From Numida meleagris (lineage: Eukaryota; Chordata; Aves; Galliformes; Numididae): a stretch of 64,000 nt of DNA. The DNA lies in contig NC_034411.1 in the NCBI RefSeq assembly GCF_002078875.1, positions 36,992,115 through 37,056,114 on the forward strand, written 5' to 3'. The notes under the pieces are model-generated. The model did not search any database. It was not told the DNA's origin and saw only the letters and a list, made by a program, of their open reading frames with translations. Shown here in pieces: positions 47,185-58,885 of this stretch. The translations under genes and the position numbers were made by a program. Positions within the stretch are counted from its first letter, which is position 1. Every line of letters begins with the position of its first letter.

Positions 47185-47345
47185 GGCATCAGATAACTCA
47201 GGCTGGGAGGAATGTCAAGAAGTCTACAGTTCAACCTGCCCAAAGCACAGTTGGCTCTGTGATCAGACCAGGCTGCTCAGAAACTTATCTGACTGGGTCT
47301 TACACCTGCACTTGTTGGGCAGCTTCTGCCATTGCCTGGCTCTCT
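47185..47345 (-). mobile_element. Older CR1 3'-region fragment
   Basis: In reversed orientation the segment carries diverged CR1 blocks in the right order: GGGAGGAATGTCAAGAAGTC, AGTTCAACCTGCCCAAAGCA, GTGATCAGACCAGGCTGCTC, ACTGGGTCTTACACCTGCA. They match the CR1 layout of GGGACCTCTGGAGGTCATC, AGTCCAACCTCCTGCTCAAA, AGATCAGGTTGCTCAGGGC and GGGTCTTGAAAACCTCCAA. No tail array remains at the left edge. The divergence is much greater than in the other CR1 copies. Confidence 0.7.
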
Positions 47346-49448
47346 ACAAGTTGAAAATTTGATCTAAAAATTTAACAGCAGTGCAGGTAAAACAGTAGAG
47401 ATAAGTACACAGGTTCTGTCACATGTTTCGTATGTTGCTGTACCACTCTCCCCATGTATTTTCCCATGTTATGCTGCTCCCCTATTGCCTCACAGCCACC
47501 TCTCCAGCTCAGGGGGTTAATTCCTCTGTGTGTCACTCCAGGTACTGGCAATATCCAAATTCCATCTCTCATAGATCTTTCATTGCTCAAGAAGATCAAC
47601 AAGAAAGAAGATACTGCTCCAAGAAAAATAATGGAGCTTATTTGGCAAAGATTTTACAGCATATGGATGAGATGAAAGAAGGCACAGCTGGTTTCAATTT
47701 TCTGTAGTAGAACTTAACATTCAAAAGTACAGCAAATAGTGGTAGAGAGATTCATTCAAAACTCAGTTTGGCATCAAATATGTGGAACAGATTTGGATCA
47801 GTATACTTGTTTTAAACACAAAATACATCTCAAAATTTATTTTTATTATTCATTAAAACCAATAACAGTAACAGGTACTTGTTCTTTGGTTTTGGTAAAC
47901 AAAACATGGCAATTTGTGGGGCATTTATGTAATGTTAATGTTCATGTTCTGTTTTATTACAGAGCAGTACTATTACTTCCATTTTACTACTGAAAATAAA
48001 ATAGACGTAAAATTTAATCCGATGTATTTTCTTAATTGTAATTGGTACAGACAGTATTTCTTCCTCAAAGATTTCACACTATCATATACTTTAAGATTCA
48101 CAGAACACTGCTGACAAGCATCTAAAGCATAGTGCCTCAGGGCTCTTCTTTTTTTTATTTACCCAGCATTACAGTTATTGGTAGCAGGCAGGAAGATTTT
48201 TGCATTACTGAAAATGACTGATTGTAACATATTCCACAACTTGGGAGGAAAGAAGTAGTGAGGTTGTATAAAATCTGAGAACAAACTGATGGGAAACAGA
48301 TTATCTAGTAAAGAAACTATTACTTCACTGAATGCAGTACAGACCATTTACATCCTTTCTAACTTTCCTGGATATATCTATCTAGTTTTCACTTGATTAT
48401 CTTTTCCACAAGTTACCTAGCCTACATCAAAGCAGGGAGAATTAAATAATATTGCCTCAGTACTTACCAATGCAAAAATATTCCCTGCAGTACCATATAT
48501 GGAACATGTATTTTGGCTACTAGAGAAGAATTTTGCAAGTTGAAGAAATGATGGTAGTTCTGTGATGGTAGAGATCAGCCCTGAATTCAAGAAGGATTAT
48601 AGTAATTAAGTAGTAAAAATTAACCTACAAACTTTCTACAAAAGCCAGGTGGGGTGGAGGGAACATCACAAAAAGGCACCAGCTTGTTCTTTATTGTTCC
48701 TAGGTGAGTGGGACTACATATTTGCCTTCAAAATCTTATTATCCTCAATCTTTCCAATTCTGAAAAATATTCTCTTCCTCCCTTCACATTGTGGAGGTCA
48801 GTCTGTGTTTGCATCCTTGTGAAGGCTTCTTCTGAACCTCCATCATGCCATTTTTCTAGCTGCCAGGCTGATTTTGTTATGGGCTTGCTTATTGCTGTAG
48901 GTTCTCAATAGCACTGCCTGGTAATAAAATGCAGCATATTCTACTGTCATTGGTCCAGGGTGACTGCAATTTCATGTTCATAGATGGCAATTGTGCACCA
49001 TCTCCAGGCTTGACAGAGTTCTTCCTCCTCACTAGGGAAAGCAGCCTACAGGAAACTGCAACATCTGCCACCTCAGTCTTGCTCAGACTGCCCAGTTCCT
49101 CCAAATCCCTCTTCTTCCCTGCAGGAAACAAAATGTACCTCCCACCCAGCAGGCATAGTCATTAACTTTGCTCCAGCTTGGTGTTTTTTAATGGCTACAT
49201 ATAGAACTGAAATGTACATAAAATAATTCAAGTTGTATGCCTGAGAAAATGCAAGTGAAATTCTTGTGCAGAAGGAAAACATCGCTGGTATCTTTCCAGT
49301 GATTAAAATGGCAGCGGCATAATGGTGAAATACAATGTGACAATAACAGTTGTGAACAATGTGAAAATAACAGTTGACTAATGTCTTATGTTTAAAGAAA
49401 CGTAGTGACTTCCAGAGTTTCTTAACTATGCCTTCCTCTTTACTATTA
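47346..49448. other. Unique spacer
   Basis: No gene or transposon was recognised. A 24-bp tandem duplication lies at 49333-49380. The GC-richer part at 48930-49160 has open frames on both strands but no supporting feature. Confidence 0.5.
49333..49380. repeat. 24-bp tandem duplication
   Basis: CAATGTGACAATAACAGTTG (copy from 49333) recurs as CAATGTGAAAATAACAGTTG (copy from 49357), with one mismatch in those 20 bases. Probably slippage. Confidence 0.88.
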
Positions 49449-49628
49449 TCACAGAATCAAAGAATCATAGGGGTTGGAAGGGATTTCTGGAGATCATCAA
49501 ATCCAAATCTCCTGCTAAAGCAGGTTCCCTACAGCAGGTCACATGGGAAAGCGTCCAGATGAGTCTTTAATATCTCCAGAGAAGGAGGCTCCACAACCCC
49601 TCTGGGCAGCCTGTTCCAGTGCTCTGAA
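49449..49628 (-). mobile_element. CR1 LINE 3'-end fragment
   Basis: Reversed CR1: TCACAGAATCAAAGAATCAT, GGGGTTGGAAGGGATTTCTG, CAGGTTCCCTACAGCAGGTC, GAGAAGGAGGCTCCACAACC, CTCTGGGCAGCCTGTTCCAG. It is the same subfamily as 22732-22985. The minus frame at 49529-49717 contains the CR1 peptide HWNRLPRGVVEPPSLEILKT and then runs out of the element. Confidence 0.92.
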
Positions 49629-49681
49629 CTCATATATTTGAAGTAGAAGGAAGTACACTGAAATCCATAGATATTTTTAGA

Positions 49682-49700
49682 ATATATATATATATATATA
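49682..49700. repeat. (AT)n microsatellite
   Basis: About nine AT units, uninterrupted. Confidence 0.95.
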
Positions 49701-50490
49701 ATTGAACATATCATCATGTGAATGTAATGAAATTCAGTATTCCTAGTTATTGCAGCTAATTACATTCTGGAAGATTTCTTCAAAATGTCTTTCCTTTAAA
49801 TTCAAGACGCTTTCAAAGTAAGCTCTAGAAAAAAAATGGAATGCAAAAGAATTGGGTTTAATTCCTAGTATACAAAGAGTTAACCACATCCTTTGAATGA
49901 AAAAAAAAAAGGGCTTTAAGGAGAACATGCTTTGGAATACTGTCTTTCTCTTCTAAAGAGTAGGAATCTTTTGCATGTAGAGCTTTTGACTTAACACTGC
50001 CTTGTGTGCTGCTGGTAAGGATTCTCATGTACGAAAAGCCCTTTCAGCTTGAGGCTGTTTTCTATTTCTGGACTAGGCAGACCACCAGCTTGATGGGTCA
50101 TGACAGAGGAGGAAAGAAATAATTTCTTCAAAGAGATGAGGAAAGATACTCCTCAGCACCACTTTGATTTGTGCCACTGCTTGGCCTTCGTACAATGTCT
50201 TATAACCTTTCATTTAAACATGCCTCTGAACATGATTTATAACTGCAGAAACTCACATCAAGATTAAAATCTCATTCATGTGATTGAGGATTGTCTAGAC
50301 TATTCATGTGACTATCAGAACTATGTTTAAGCCTCTCTTCCTAGAAGCTCAAGCAGTGACATAGATTATTTGTTGTCTCGGGCAGAGATTTTAAATATCT
50401 TAGATTTTTTTTTCCCCTGTGGCTTTCAAGAGATCTAAGGCTGCCTAAAACTTCAGAAAAAAAGTAACAAGATGTATTAGAGGAATTATA

Positions 50491-50521
50491 TTTATGTGCC
50501 TACATGTTGTAGGCACATAAA
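50491..50521. repeat. Perfect 14-bp inverted repeat with 3-base loop
   Basis: TTTATGTGCCTACA (50491-50504) and TGTAGGCACATAAA (50508-50521) pair perfectly around TGT. Such a tight perfect stem would extrude easily as a cruciform. No flanking target duplication that would mark a small DNA transposon was found. Confidence 0.93.
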
Positions 50522-50545
50522 GTGAAAAGGCACTCTATTTTTTTC

Positions 50546-50563
50546 ATCCACATCTGTGTGGAT
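50546..50563. repeat. Second small hairpin, 7-bp stem
   Basis: ATCCACA (50546-50552) pairs with TGTGGAT (50557-50563) around TCTG. It lies 25 bp downstream of the 14-bp hairpin. Confidence 0.85.
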
Positions 50564-50949
50564 AAGGTTCACAGCTCTAAAATGGGGACCATATTTGCTT
50601 AATTTTGTCTGCATATATGGGATAGAAACTTTTACAACAGGAAAGGATTTCTTATCTTATGATCTACAACCTAATATTATAAGCATCTTTGGAAGTTGCT
50701 AACATTCTAGAAGTGCTATCAGAAGCACAGGCAGACTTTGGCTGGACTTGGCCCAGGATGAAGGAAAAGTGGTTTGGCCACAGATAGAATTTGACATTGT
50801 TTAGGAAAGGTGACCAGTGGAAAGTGGTGGAATAAGGTAAAAACTTCTGGTAAAAGCAATGATCTCCTCACTGGTATCTTGAGTAGATCTTAGAATGGCA
50901 AGTTTGCAACACTCTTTGCCAGAAAATGGTTTAAATAATCCAGAAATAA

Positions 50950-50993
50950 GAAAAAAAATAAAAAAAAAAATTAAAAAAAAAACAGAAAAAAAG
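50950..50993 (+). repeat. A-rich low-complexity tract
   Basis: Poly-A runs broken by single T or C bases. On the opposite strand it creates a run of Phe codons in two spurious open frames. Confidence 0.9.
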
Positions 50994-53604
50994 CCATCTT
51001 TACACAAAAAGAATTGTGAGAATTGAATAATGCACAAGAATCCAAGCTCACAGGAAACAAACTAAGGCTGTGACTGTAGTGCTTATGGAAGTCTTGTCCA
51101 TAGTGGCTGAAAAAGAGAGAAAAGAGAGGTAAAGCTGGAAGGGTAACTTTTGATTCTGTTTGTATTGTGAATATCTCATCACCAGCCAAAAGAAATGATA
51201 AATGCAGACTATGCTGCTCCTTTGCATCTCTTGAGGTTGGAAAAAAACCAACTGCTTGTATGCAATTGCAAAAGTATGTGATCTTTGGGAACTGTTCTCT
51301 CACAAGTACACACAAGTGGTAATTGAAGTAGTGAGGGAGGTTAGGCACAGCTATATTTTAGCTTCTGAGTTACAAACTTCTGAGCTATTTTCATATCCTC
51401 TTAGTTTAGAGGAGTATGATCTGCCATGCTTAGCAAACTTTGAAGAAACTGGAGTACACTATTTAAAAATTTAACCTTTGCTCACATCCTCAAAGAAATG
51501 TTATTTCCTTAGAACAGGTCAATCAGTGGTAAACTTTCCAAATGCTCCTTTTTTAGTTTTGGAAGGTTGCAACCATACTAATATTAATCAGTAATTACAG
51601 TTAAAACATCCATAACCCAAAGTAACAGAAATTAAGGATGTTTCTAGGATCTCTCCCGATTTGGCATCTGTAGATACATGTAAACTTTCCTTAGGTCAAG
51701 TATATCATTCAAATATCTCACTTATTTTATACGTATATTTGCATATAATATTCATACTTGTACACACTGGAGTTTAATGGACAGTTTTGCAGGAAAAGCT
51801 GAACAAATCTCAAGAACATTTAATTCTGGGCCTTTGGGCTTTTCAACTGTATTTTCTTCCATCTCAAAAATAGGAAGGTACCTTTAGTCTCAATCATTAG
51901 TTATTTAAATAGAAATATTTCTTGGATTTTCTGGGAGCCCTACATTACCTTGTCCTCATCAGATTCCTCTAGCAAAACAGGTGCTTGGGCATTATCTAGC
52001 TACATATCAGTCAATATATTCATGTCCTGATAGATGAAGAATGATTTTCTAAGTGAAAAACCTGGCTTTTCAAACACCTAAAATAACTTTACCTTAACTT
52101 TTATGTTTTAGAGCATGCCAGGACTGCAGATTATATTGTAACAGATATAAACATATATTGACTGTGATTAAGCTACCTTGGGTGCTGGAAAATGTCGAGC
52201 AGCTTTGTAAAACTGAGATAAATTAATGGATTCTGTCAAAAATATGACTCTGAAACTCGTGGCATCACAACTAAATGGCTATATTCACCCTTATGGAAAT
52301 GCTGTTTTTGCTGTATCACTAAGAGAAAAGCAATTTAAAAACAGTAGATCCTCAGTGTGTTTATTACAATATTTTCCTCCCCTTATTCAAGTCATTTGCT
52401 GCTGTTTGTTTGTTTTTTTAACATATTATATGTTACATTAACAAAATTTTTTTGCAGTTCTTGTTTTTAATACAGAAGAACAGAGGGGGAGCGATGGCAG
52501 ACTAGCATAAGCCCTTCTAGGTAAAACAGAAATATGTTAAAGAAAAATAGCACTGTATTTGCTGCAGTATTATGTCCTTAAAAAAAAAAAAAAGATTTAT
52601 TGGAAGTTCAAAGAATGTTTTTCCCCTTGCATCTTCATGTTACTCTTTTAATACTTGTAACGTTTTATAGTAGAACCTCTGTGGTGAAGAGTCCAACACA
52701 AAACTCAGTTGTTATTTTATTTTGGTGTGAATTAATGTTTGGGTTGGTTTTTTTTTTACTGGACTTCTAGATGAAGAATTATGACTGATAGACTCTTATG
52801 GAGATCTCTGGGAAAAGGTCTTAGCATTCTGAGTTCTAAAGGTTTTTAAGGATTTTTTCTTTTCATCTGTATTCTTGGCTCTAAACAGGCACATGACATT
52901 CTTCCATCTCCAAATTCTAATTTACTTAAAAAGAGACAGAAAATACCAGCAGAAGTGTATGAAAGGCAAGGATTTTCTCTTTCCACTGTGAAGGCAAGTA
53001 AGCTTGAAATAAATCTAGTTCACAGACAGCTATACACATTGGCATTCGAAAAAAGGATCATTTCACTCAATAAACATACATATTTTTTACCACTAGAAAA
53101 AAGTACACTTCATACAACAGATTGTAGTTTATTTCCTGAATGTCTGAACTTGTCTAAGCAGCTTAAAGAAAACCAGCTGAATTCTGTATTCTCTCTCATG
53201 TATGTTTATTACAATTTTTATATTTTAGTACAATTTATCATGAGTAATGCACAGGGATTTTCATCACTTTTCACCACAGCATGGGGGTACCTGGAAGGAG
53301 TTGCACAATACCAGAATGCTGCCCCACCAGTGCCAGCCATGATGGCAAGAAGGGGTCCATCCCACTCCAGGGATTCATGCCAGACCTATCCTCTTCACCT
53401 AACCAGGACACAGCAGACCAACAGCCCCACGCTGTCTGCTGCCTGACCCTTAATCCATGTACTCTCACCTAATTACCATCAGCAACAATAATGAAGTGTA
53501 TCAGCAACAATGCAGTTCAGCCCTTACCTGCATCAACATGACTGACAACTAGGGCAAAACTACTGTCCAATATGTGCCCTGAGCTGAACACTAAGGAAAA
53601 TGCA

Positions 53605-53801
53605 GAATGTGGCTTGGGTTGGAAGGAACCTTAAAGATCACCCAGTTCCAACCCACTGCCATAGGCAGGGCTGCTACCCACAAGTTCAGACTGCCTGGGA
53701 CTCCGTCCCACCTGGCGTTGAGCACCTTCAAGGACAGGGCATCCACAGCTTCTCTGGGCAGCCTGTGCCAGGGCCTCATGACACTCTGAATAACGAAGTC
53801 A
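53605..53801 (-). mobile_element. CR1 LINE 3'-end fragment
   Basis: Reversed CR1: GAATGTGGCTTGGGTTGGAA, GGAACCTTAAAGATCACCCA, CAAGGACAGGGCATCCACAG, TTCTCTGGGCAGCCTGTGCC. The minus frame at 53591-53779 carries the CR1 C-terminal peptide RPWHRLPREAVDALSLKVLN. The tail array at the left edge is reduced to a single partial unit. Confidence 0.9.
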
Positions 53802-54610
53802 GACCCAGGAGTTTAAATTTTTCTTTGGAATGGACAGCTGCATTTGATACTGCTGTCCATTTCTCTGCCATGACTTGGAAAAAATAAATAAACATTAATT
53901 GGTATCATCCATTGATTAGAAAAGAGTGCAAATGAAATGTGGATTGTTTTCTTTCTGGCTCAGGAGATCAGCCTGAAGCAGATTTTAGCTGTTATGGATG
54001 ACTTCATCAGTACAAGAGCCATTTGTTAATTCCTGTGAGTGTTTTTGTTTTTGTTTCCTAATACAGATACACTGGAAATGAACCAAGGGAGCATTTCTGT
54101 ATTAATAGCACTTTGTTGTATCAAAGGAATATAAATCTGACTTAAATTTATTTTAAAATGAGAAAGATATGAAAGAAGAAAGCAAAGTATAGACACTGGA
54201 TGTTTGCTTTGTGGGAGGAAGGGAAAGCATCTTTCTACACATACGTAACTCAAGGCCTGTTTACAAACATAGTTGAAATATTTAGTGTTGTTGGAAGGTA
54301 TGTCTTTAATGATGACATATTTTTAGCATCATCCCGAGAAATCAGCCTCACAGGACAAGCAATTTGAGATAAATTTCTTTCCAGGCAGTAAAATAAATCA
54401 GCAGTTCAGAAACAAAGGCAAGCTTTGCTAGGGCATTGAGGAAGAAAAGTAGGGAAGGACAGGAAGAGATGGAGAATGTGCAAAGTGTGCTCCTGCACAC
54501 CATGGGAGTTTGGAACCTTTAGTTTGGAATGAGCTTCACCAGGGGACAAAGGAGGAAGTAGAAGCATTCATCACCACTTTCGCTGGGAGGTATAATCTGG
54601 AACAGAATAT

Positions 54611-54660
54611 GTGCTAATTAAATGCTAATAGTTCTAATTAAGTGCTAATAACTCTAATTA
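54611..54660. promoter_or_regulatory. Homotypic TAATTA array, 20-bp period
   Basis: TAATTA occurs at 54615-54620, 54635-54640 and 54655-54660, exactly 20 bp apart. Between them TGCTAATA recurs at 54623-54630 and 54643-54650. The unit is therefore a 20-bp tandem repeat of about two and a half copies. TAATTA is the core recognised by many homeodomain proteins (LHX, PRRX, ARX and similar). Spacing close to two helical turns would place all sites on one DNA face. It may equally be a neutral minisatellite. Confidence 0.45.
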
Positions 54661-54851
54661 TCATGAAAGAGGTGGAGGTAGTGTGTTAATTTTACTTTAT
54701 CTCTATTTTCTCATTTATTTTATTGTAACTCTTCAGTATTGGTCCATTTAATTTCTTGGCTATGGATATAATAAGTATTTGCATAGACTTTGCTGCAAGC
54801 TGGTTGCTGCATCCAGAGAGGGGTGGAAAACACTAAAACCACACTAGCTGG

Positions 54852-54889
54852 TTTTTTTCCTTTCTTTCTTTTCTTTTTTTTTTTTTTTT
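54852..54889 (+). repeat. T-rich tract
   Basis: Long T runs with scattered C, ending in ATAATTTTCAG, which resembles a splice acceptor. An AATAAA lies 75 bp further on (54973-54978). Without other support I do not call an exon. Confidence 0.85.
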
Positions 54890-55997
54890 ATAATTTTCAG
54901 TGTTTTGAGGCAGCAAATTGCTGGATGGGCCAACAGAATGCTTCTGTGTTTAGGTTATTTACCTGCCTGCCTCTAAATAAAAACAAAATGTGTGTTAGTT
55001 GTCATTAGCCTTTTTTGTTTGATTTCTTTTCCTCTGATTCTGTGGTTTCGCTTCTTGTAGGATTGAAAGAGTTATCTAGTATCCTGTTTACTTCAATGAG
55101 CCATGCAAATTATTATAAATACATTGTTCTCTAGATTTTAATGAAAATGAAAGGAGAAATTTTTTTTTAAATAACAAGGGAGTGTTACTTCATCATGATA
55201 TGCATTCCTTTAGATTGTCTTAACAGATACATGCAGATAACAAAATATATGCTAAGAAATGATGCAGTAACATTTTTTTCTTGGAAGAGAAGTACATATG
55301 ACAGAACCTGATGAATTTCCCCACAGGAAGGAGTATCTGATCAGAGATACAGGGAAGAGAAGGAAGTTGTGCTAAATAATTTGGATTATTATGTAGCCTG
55401 ACTCTCTTCGTTGATATGCTAGAAGTTTCTTCATCATCTCCAGTTAAGGTAGGGATGTGAAAACCACAAAAAATATTTTAGGGTGTGTATTCATACATAG
55501 TGATATATATACTTATATGTATATGAGCATACAGTTAACTATGAAAGTGTTTTCTATTATGTAAGTTACCCTTTTTTCACCTTCACATAACAATTTAAAA
55601 CAATGCTGAGTGCTAGTACATTGAGGAACAGACATCTTTTGAGTTGAGAGAGGGTAATCACCTTTCCCAGGCTGTCAGCAGACTTTCAAAAGTAAATGGA
55701 AATGTGAAATGACTTTTCTTTGATTTGCAGCAGGTGAGTCCAGATGGTTTCATCCAGACACTTGGTGAGAGTTGTGCAAGTGCTAGAGGGGCGGGTGCAT
55801 AGGGGCACAGAGGACATGTACTGTGTGCCCAGTCATCAGCTGCCCTGCTCTGAGCCCAGCTTCACAGATGATGCTGCCACCAAGTTCCTAGTCCTTCCCA
55901 GCTTCAAAGATGTTCTGGGTTGACTTGCTTTCTGTCAGTAGCAGGTAACTTAATGTTCAGAGAAGTTTCAAGGGTCATAGCAAAGCAGAGTGCTGTA

Positions 55998-56226
55998 TGG
56001 GTTAGATATTAGGAGGAAGTTTTCCACTCAAAGGGTGGTGATGCAGTGGAACAGGTTGCCCAAGCAGACTGTGGATGCCCTGTCCCTGGAGGTATTCAAG
56101 GCCGGGCTGGACGTGGCTCTGGGCAGCCTGGTCTAGTGGTTGGCGACCCTGCACTCAGCAGGGGGGTTGAAACTAGATGATCTTTGAGGTCCTTTTCAAC
56201 CCAGGACATTCTATGATTCTATGATA
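55998..56226 (+). mobile_element. CR1 LINE 3' end with intact tail
   Basis: The segment runs from GGGTTAGATATTAGGAGGAA through TGGAACAGGTTGCCCAAGCA and GTTGGCGACCCTGCACTCAG to GGACATTCTATGATTCTATG. Its 3' region agrees almost base for base with the copy at 14068-15008, so it belongs to the same, apparently young, subfamily. It is 5'-truncated to about 230 bp. Confidence 0.95.
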
Positions 56227-58315
56227 TACATGCCAAAAAACCTCCACAGCTCATTCAGTGCTGCTTCTATGTTCAGCTGAAACTAGCTCTCTTCTATTAA
56301 AACCATATCCAGAGCATCAGCACACATTTCTGTCTTCAGAGTTTGCTATTTTTTCCAGAAAGCTTACTCATAATAATCCACATGCAACAGGAAGAAAAAA
56401 AAAAAAAACAAAAAAACCACCTTTGCTTTTCTCTGGCAGAATGTTTGTGTAACAGAATCAATATCCATTTCCAAGACACATTTGTCTTTTTTATTGATTT
56501 TGCACCTCCAGCTCCTCTTTTGTCCGGGTGCTCTGTGGTCATGTAAAAGACTTAGATAAAAGTTTCAGTATGTCAGATTATCTTGATCTGACTTTAAAGA
56601 GCTTAAGAATAAAACAGAAAATCTTTGTATGTAAATGTGCTTGCCAGTATGCACACACACACGCAAGACTTTGGTAGAGTAAGTTGTGTAGAATTACACA
56701 ACCACTCTGCAAGAGAGCAATTCAGTTCAGTGCTGAAGTCAAAAGGTGAATGTGCATAAATGTAAACCCACAGAAGAGATAAAAATTCATACATCCTTGC
56801 AAATATATATAGTTTCCTATATTCTTCTGTTAGAAAAAATATTTTACAAGGTTCATACATTTTCGCACTCAGTGCTCAGTCACAGCCTCTGCTTTGAAGC
56901 AAATCTGCCTTCAGAAACTGTATACTCACTAAGTTATTCAGTGGTAATTCAGTGAGTATCTCTAGCACATATATTATAAAACCCCTCAGAGTATTTCAGT
57001 ATTATTCTCAGGAAAAAAAAGATCTCATAAAATTTCTTGTATTCCAAGCTAACAATACCAGAACAGCAGTCAAAAAGCAGATTCAATTTTCTGCAGGAAA
57101 AAAAAAAAAAAAACAGGCCAGAGAGATTTGTCCTGTGTCCAGCATGGATTTGTTATGTACCTATTCTAAACTGTATATATAATCATTTTATTTTCTAAAA
57201 AGTTCAATGTTGTAGTGAAACTAAATATATATTACGATTTTAATATGACTTTAAGAAACATGTAATTATTTATTTTAAGGTATAACAGTTCATACTGCAA
57301 ATACCTTAATTATAATGTGTCCTTTCCTAGAGGATAGTCCTCTTGCTATGATGCTTTCAAGCCTCCTGTTTAAATAGTTCTTAAATACAGAAAGAATGCT
57401 GGATAATTCTTAGTTTAATCATGGGTTGATGAAAGCTTTTCCTTTAGGCTAAAATGTGGTAAGTCATAACTCCAGATGTAAGAGAATATAAGTTATGAAA
57501 TTATATGATAGTTTCTCTGTCTTTTAAGTTGCAGTCTGAGAATTCTATGTTAGAAATCAAAACTGGAGGTAATGCTCCAGCCATTGATACTAGACATCCT
57601 AAAAAATAAAAAAAAAGTCTGATTATCTGAAGTGCATTGGTCTTGGTCTTGTAAAAACGTGGACAACTATGAGGTTTAAGAATGAGAATACAGTTAGCTT
57701 TGTCTGCAAATCCTAATACTCTGTATCTCATCACCAAAGTTTCATGCTCTGCTCTGTTTCCCTGTGTACCCCCGAATTTAAGAACCATACTTTATATTAA
57801 GGCCCACGCTAGTCACATTCTCTGTCTCTGCACTGACCTAGCCGTAAAACAAGTTCAGCAGAGTTTGTTTTTCATGTCTCCTGGATACATCAGGAGGCAA
57901 AGGGCAGTTATTCCATATTCCCATCTGGGGAAATGTCATCCGTTCCCCAAATGTCCCCCTCCCTGAAAATGTACAGATGCTCATTTTTTTAATACTCCCA
58001 TTAGTAATAACTGTGCATCTTCAAGGTAACTGATCATATACAGACTTACATTCTCATGTTTTTCAGTCTTATAAGGAGTCCATTAATTTCCTTTCTCTTT
58101 TGCATATTTTCTATTCCACCAGTAGTCATATGCATTTCACCAGACATTTTGCAGCCTTTTTTTTTCATTTCTAGAAATACTTCGGAAATTTTCAGCTATC
58201 ACCCTCATGAAGCAAACAAGCAACTAAAAAATTTAGAACAGTAGAAAATTAACCTGAATAAAACATTATTTGACTTTCATTTCCCTTATTCAGAATAATT
58301 TAGAATGCATGAAAG

Positions 58316-58343
58316 TTATAATTTGTGTTAATGCAAATTATAA
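58316..58343. repeat. Perfect 10-bp inverted repeat containing an octamer motif
   Basis: TTATAATTTG (58316-58325) pairs with CAAATTATAA (58334-58343) around TGTTAATG. The right arm overlaps ATGCAAAT (58331-58338), the POU-factor octamer. Confidence 0.85.
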
Positions 58344-58759
58344 TGCTGTGTATGATCCATAAAGGAGTCTGAAAACTTATTTGGTCTTCTCACACAGCCT
58401 TCTGTAGTGCTTGAGATGGTCTATGAGAAAATATCCTTCTAACTGTGTCTTTTTTCCCTAACAAAGTGACTGTTGTTCCTCAGCAGGAAGCTGCTGGAAT
58501 TTCTCCATCAGCCGATCAAATGAAAGAGCACAACATAAAAAGGTTATACCATACTGAGCATGAAGCCTGAAGAGACTTTGAGAAAAGCCACTGGTGTAAT
58601 AGTAATCAAGATGGGAGTTGATACGGTTTTGTAATAGAAAGAAAAAATATATAAATGTCATGGGTTAGATGTGAAGTAAAATTTGTTTTCCTGTTCTCTG
58701 TTTAAGATCCAATTACATTTGCTTCTGATATATGATTATTCTCCTTTTTCTGTTTCTAG

Positions 58760-58885
58760 ATAAAAGATGTGGTAATTTTTCTGAAATAATTAGGACTAGT
58801 CACCAGTACAGCACCAAGGGTGTGATTATTGCCCCATGCTGCCCTCCATTCCACATGGAGAATATCTCAATTTCCCCAGGAAATG
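58760..58885 (+). other. Candidate exon, 126 bp, phase 1-1
   Basis: The acceptor is strong (CTCCTTTTTCTGTTTCTAG, AG at 58758-58759), as is the donor (AAATG-GTAAGT, GT at 58886-58887). Only one of the three frames is open, starting with two bases that complete a codon. It encodes 41 full codons with three Cys, including a Cys-Cys pair. The length is divisible by three, so it would be a symmetrical cassette exon. I recognise no family in the peptide. It is the best-looking splice pair seen in the window, but RNA evidence is lacking. Confidence 0.28.

Larger units (their letters stand above)
49629..53604. other. Unique stretch with two adjacent hairpins
   Basis: No known gene or transposon. The longest open frame outside transposons, 163 codons at 52955-53446, has no domain, an AT-rich first half and a GC-richer second half (53250-53470) of unknown origin. 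An A-rich tract lies at 50950-50993. Hairpins at 50491 and 50546 are listed separately. Confidence 0.5.
53802..55997. other. Unique spacer with a periodic TAATTA cluster
   Basis: No gene or transposon was recognised. A T-rich tract lies at 54852-54889 and the tandem array at 54611-54660 is listed separately. The segment 55635-55690 has faint MIR-like words (AATCACCTTTCCCAGGCTGT), too weak to call. Confidence 0.5.

Noticed and set aside
50491..50521. microRNA precursor or transcription terminator
   Set aside because: The stem is far too short for a microRNA and eukaryotic polymerase II does not use such terminators.
52955..53446. 163-codon open frame outside transposons
   Set aside because: No domain, abrupt change of base composition inside, Lys/Phe/Leu-rich AT-type codons and no convincing splice or promoter context.
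54890..54980. Terminal exon (acceptor-like TTTTCAG followed by AATAAA)
   Set aside because: The peptide is short, the acceptor is created by a simple T tract and there is no other support.
55635..55690. Third MIR-like SINE
   Set aside because: Only one or two short words match; no colinear series of blocks.
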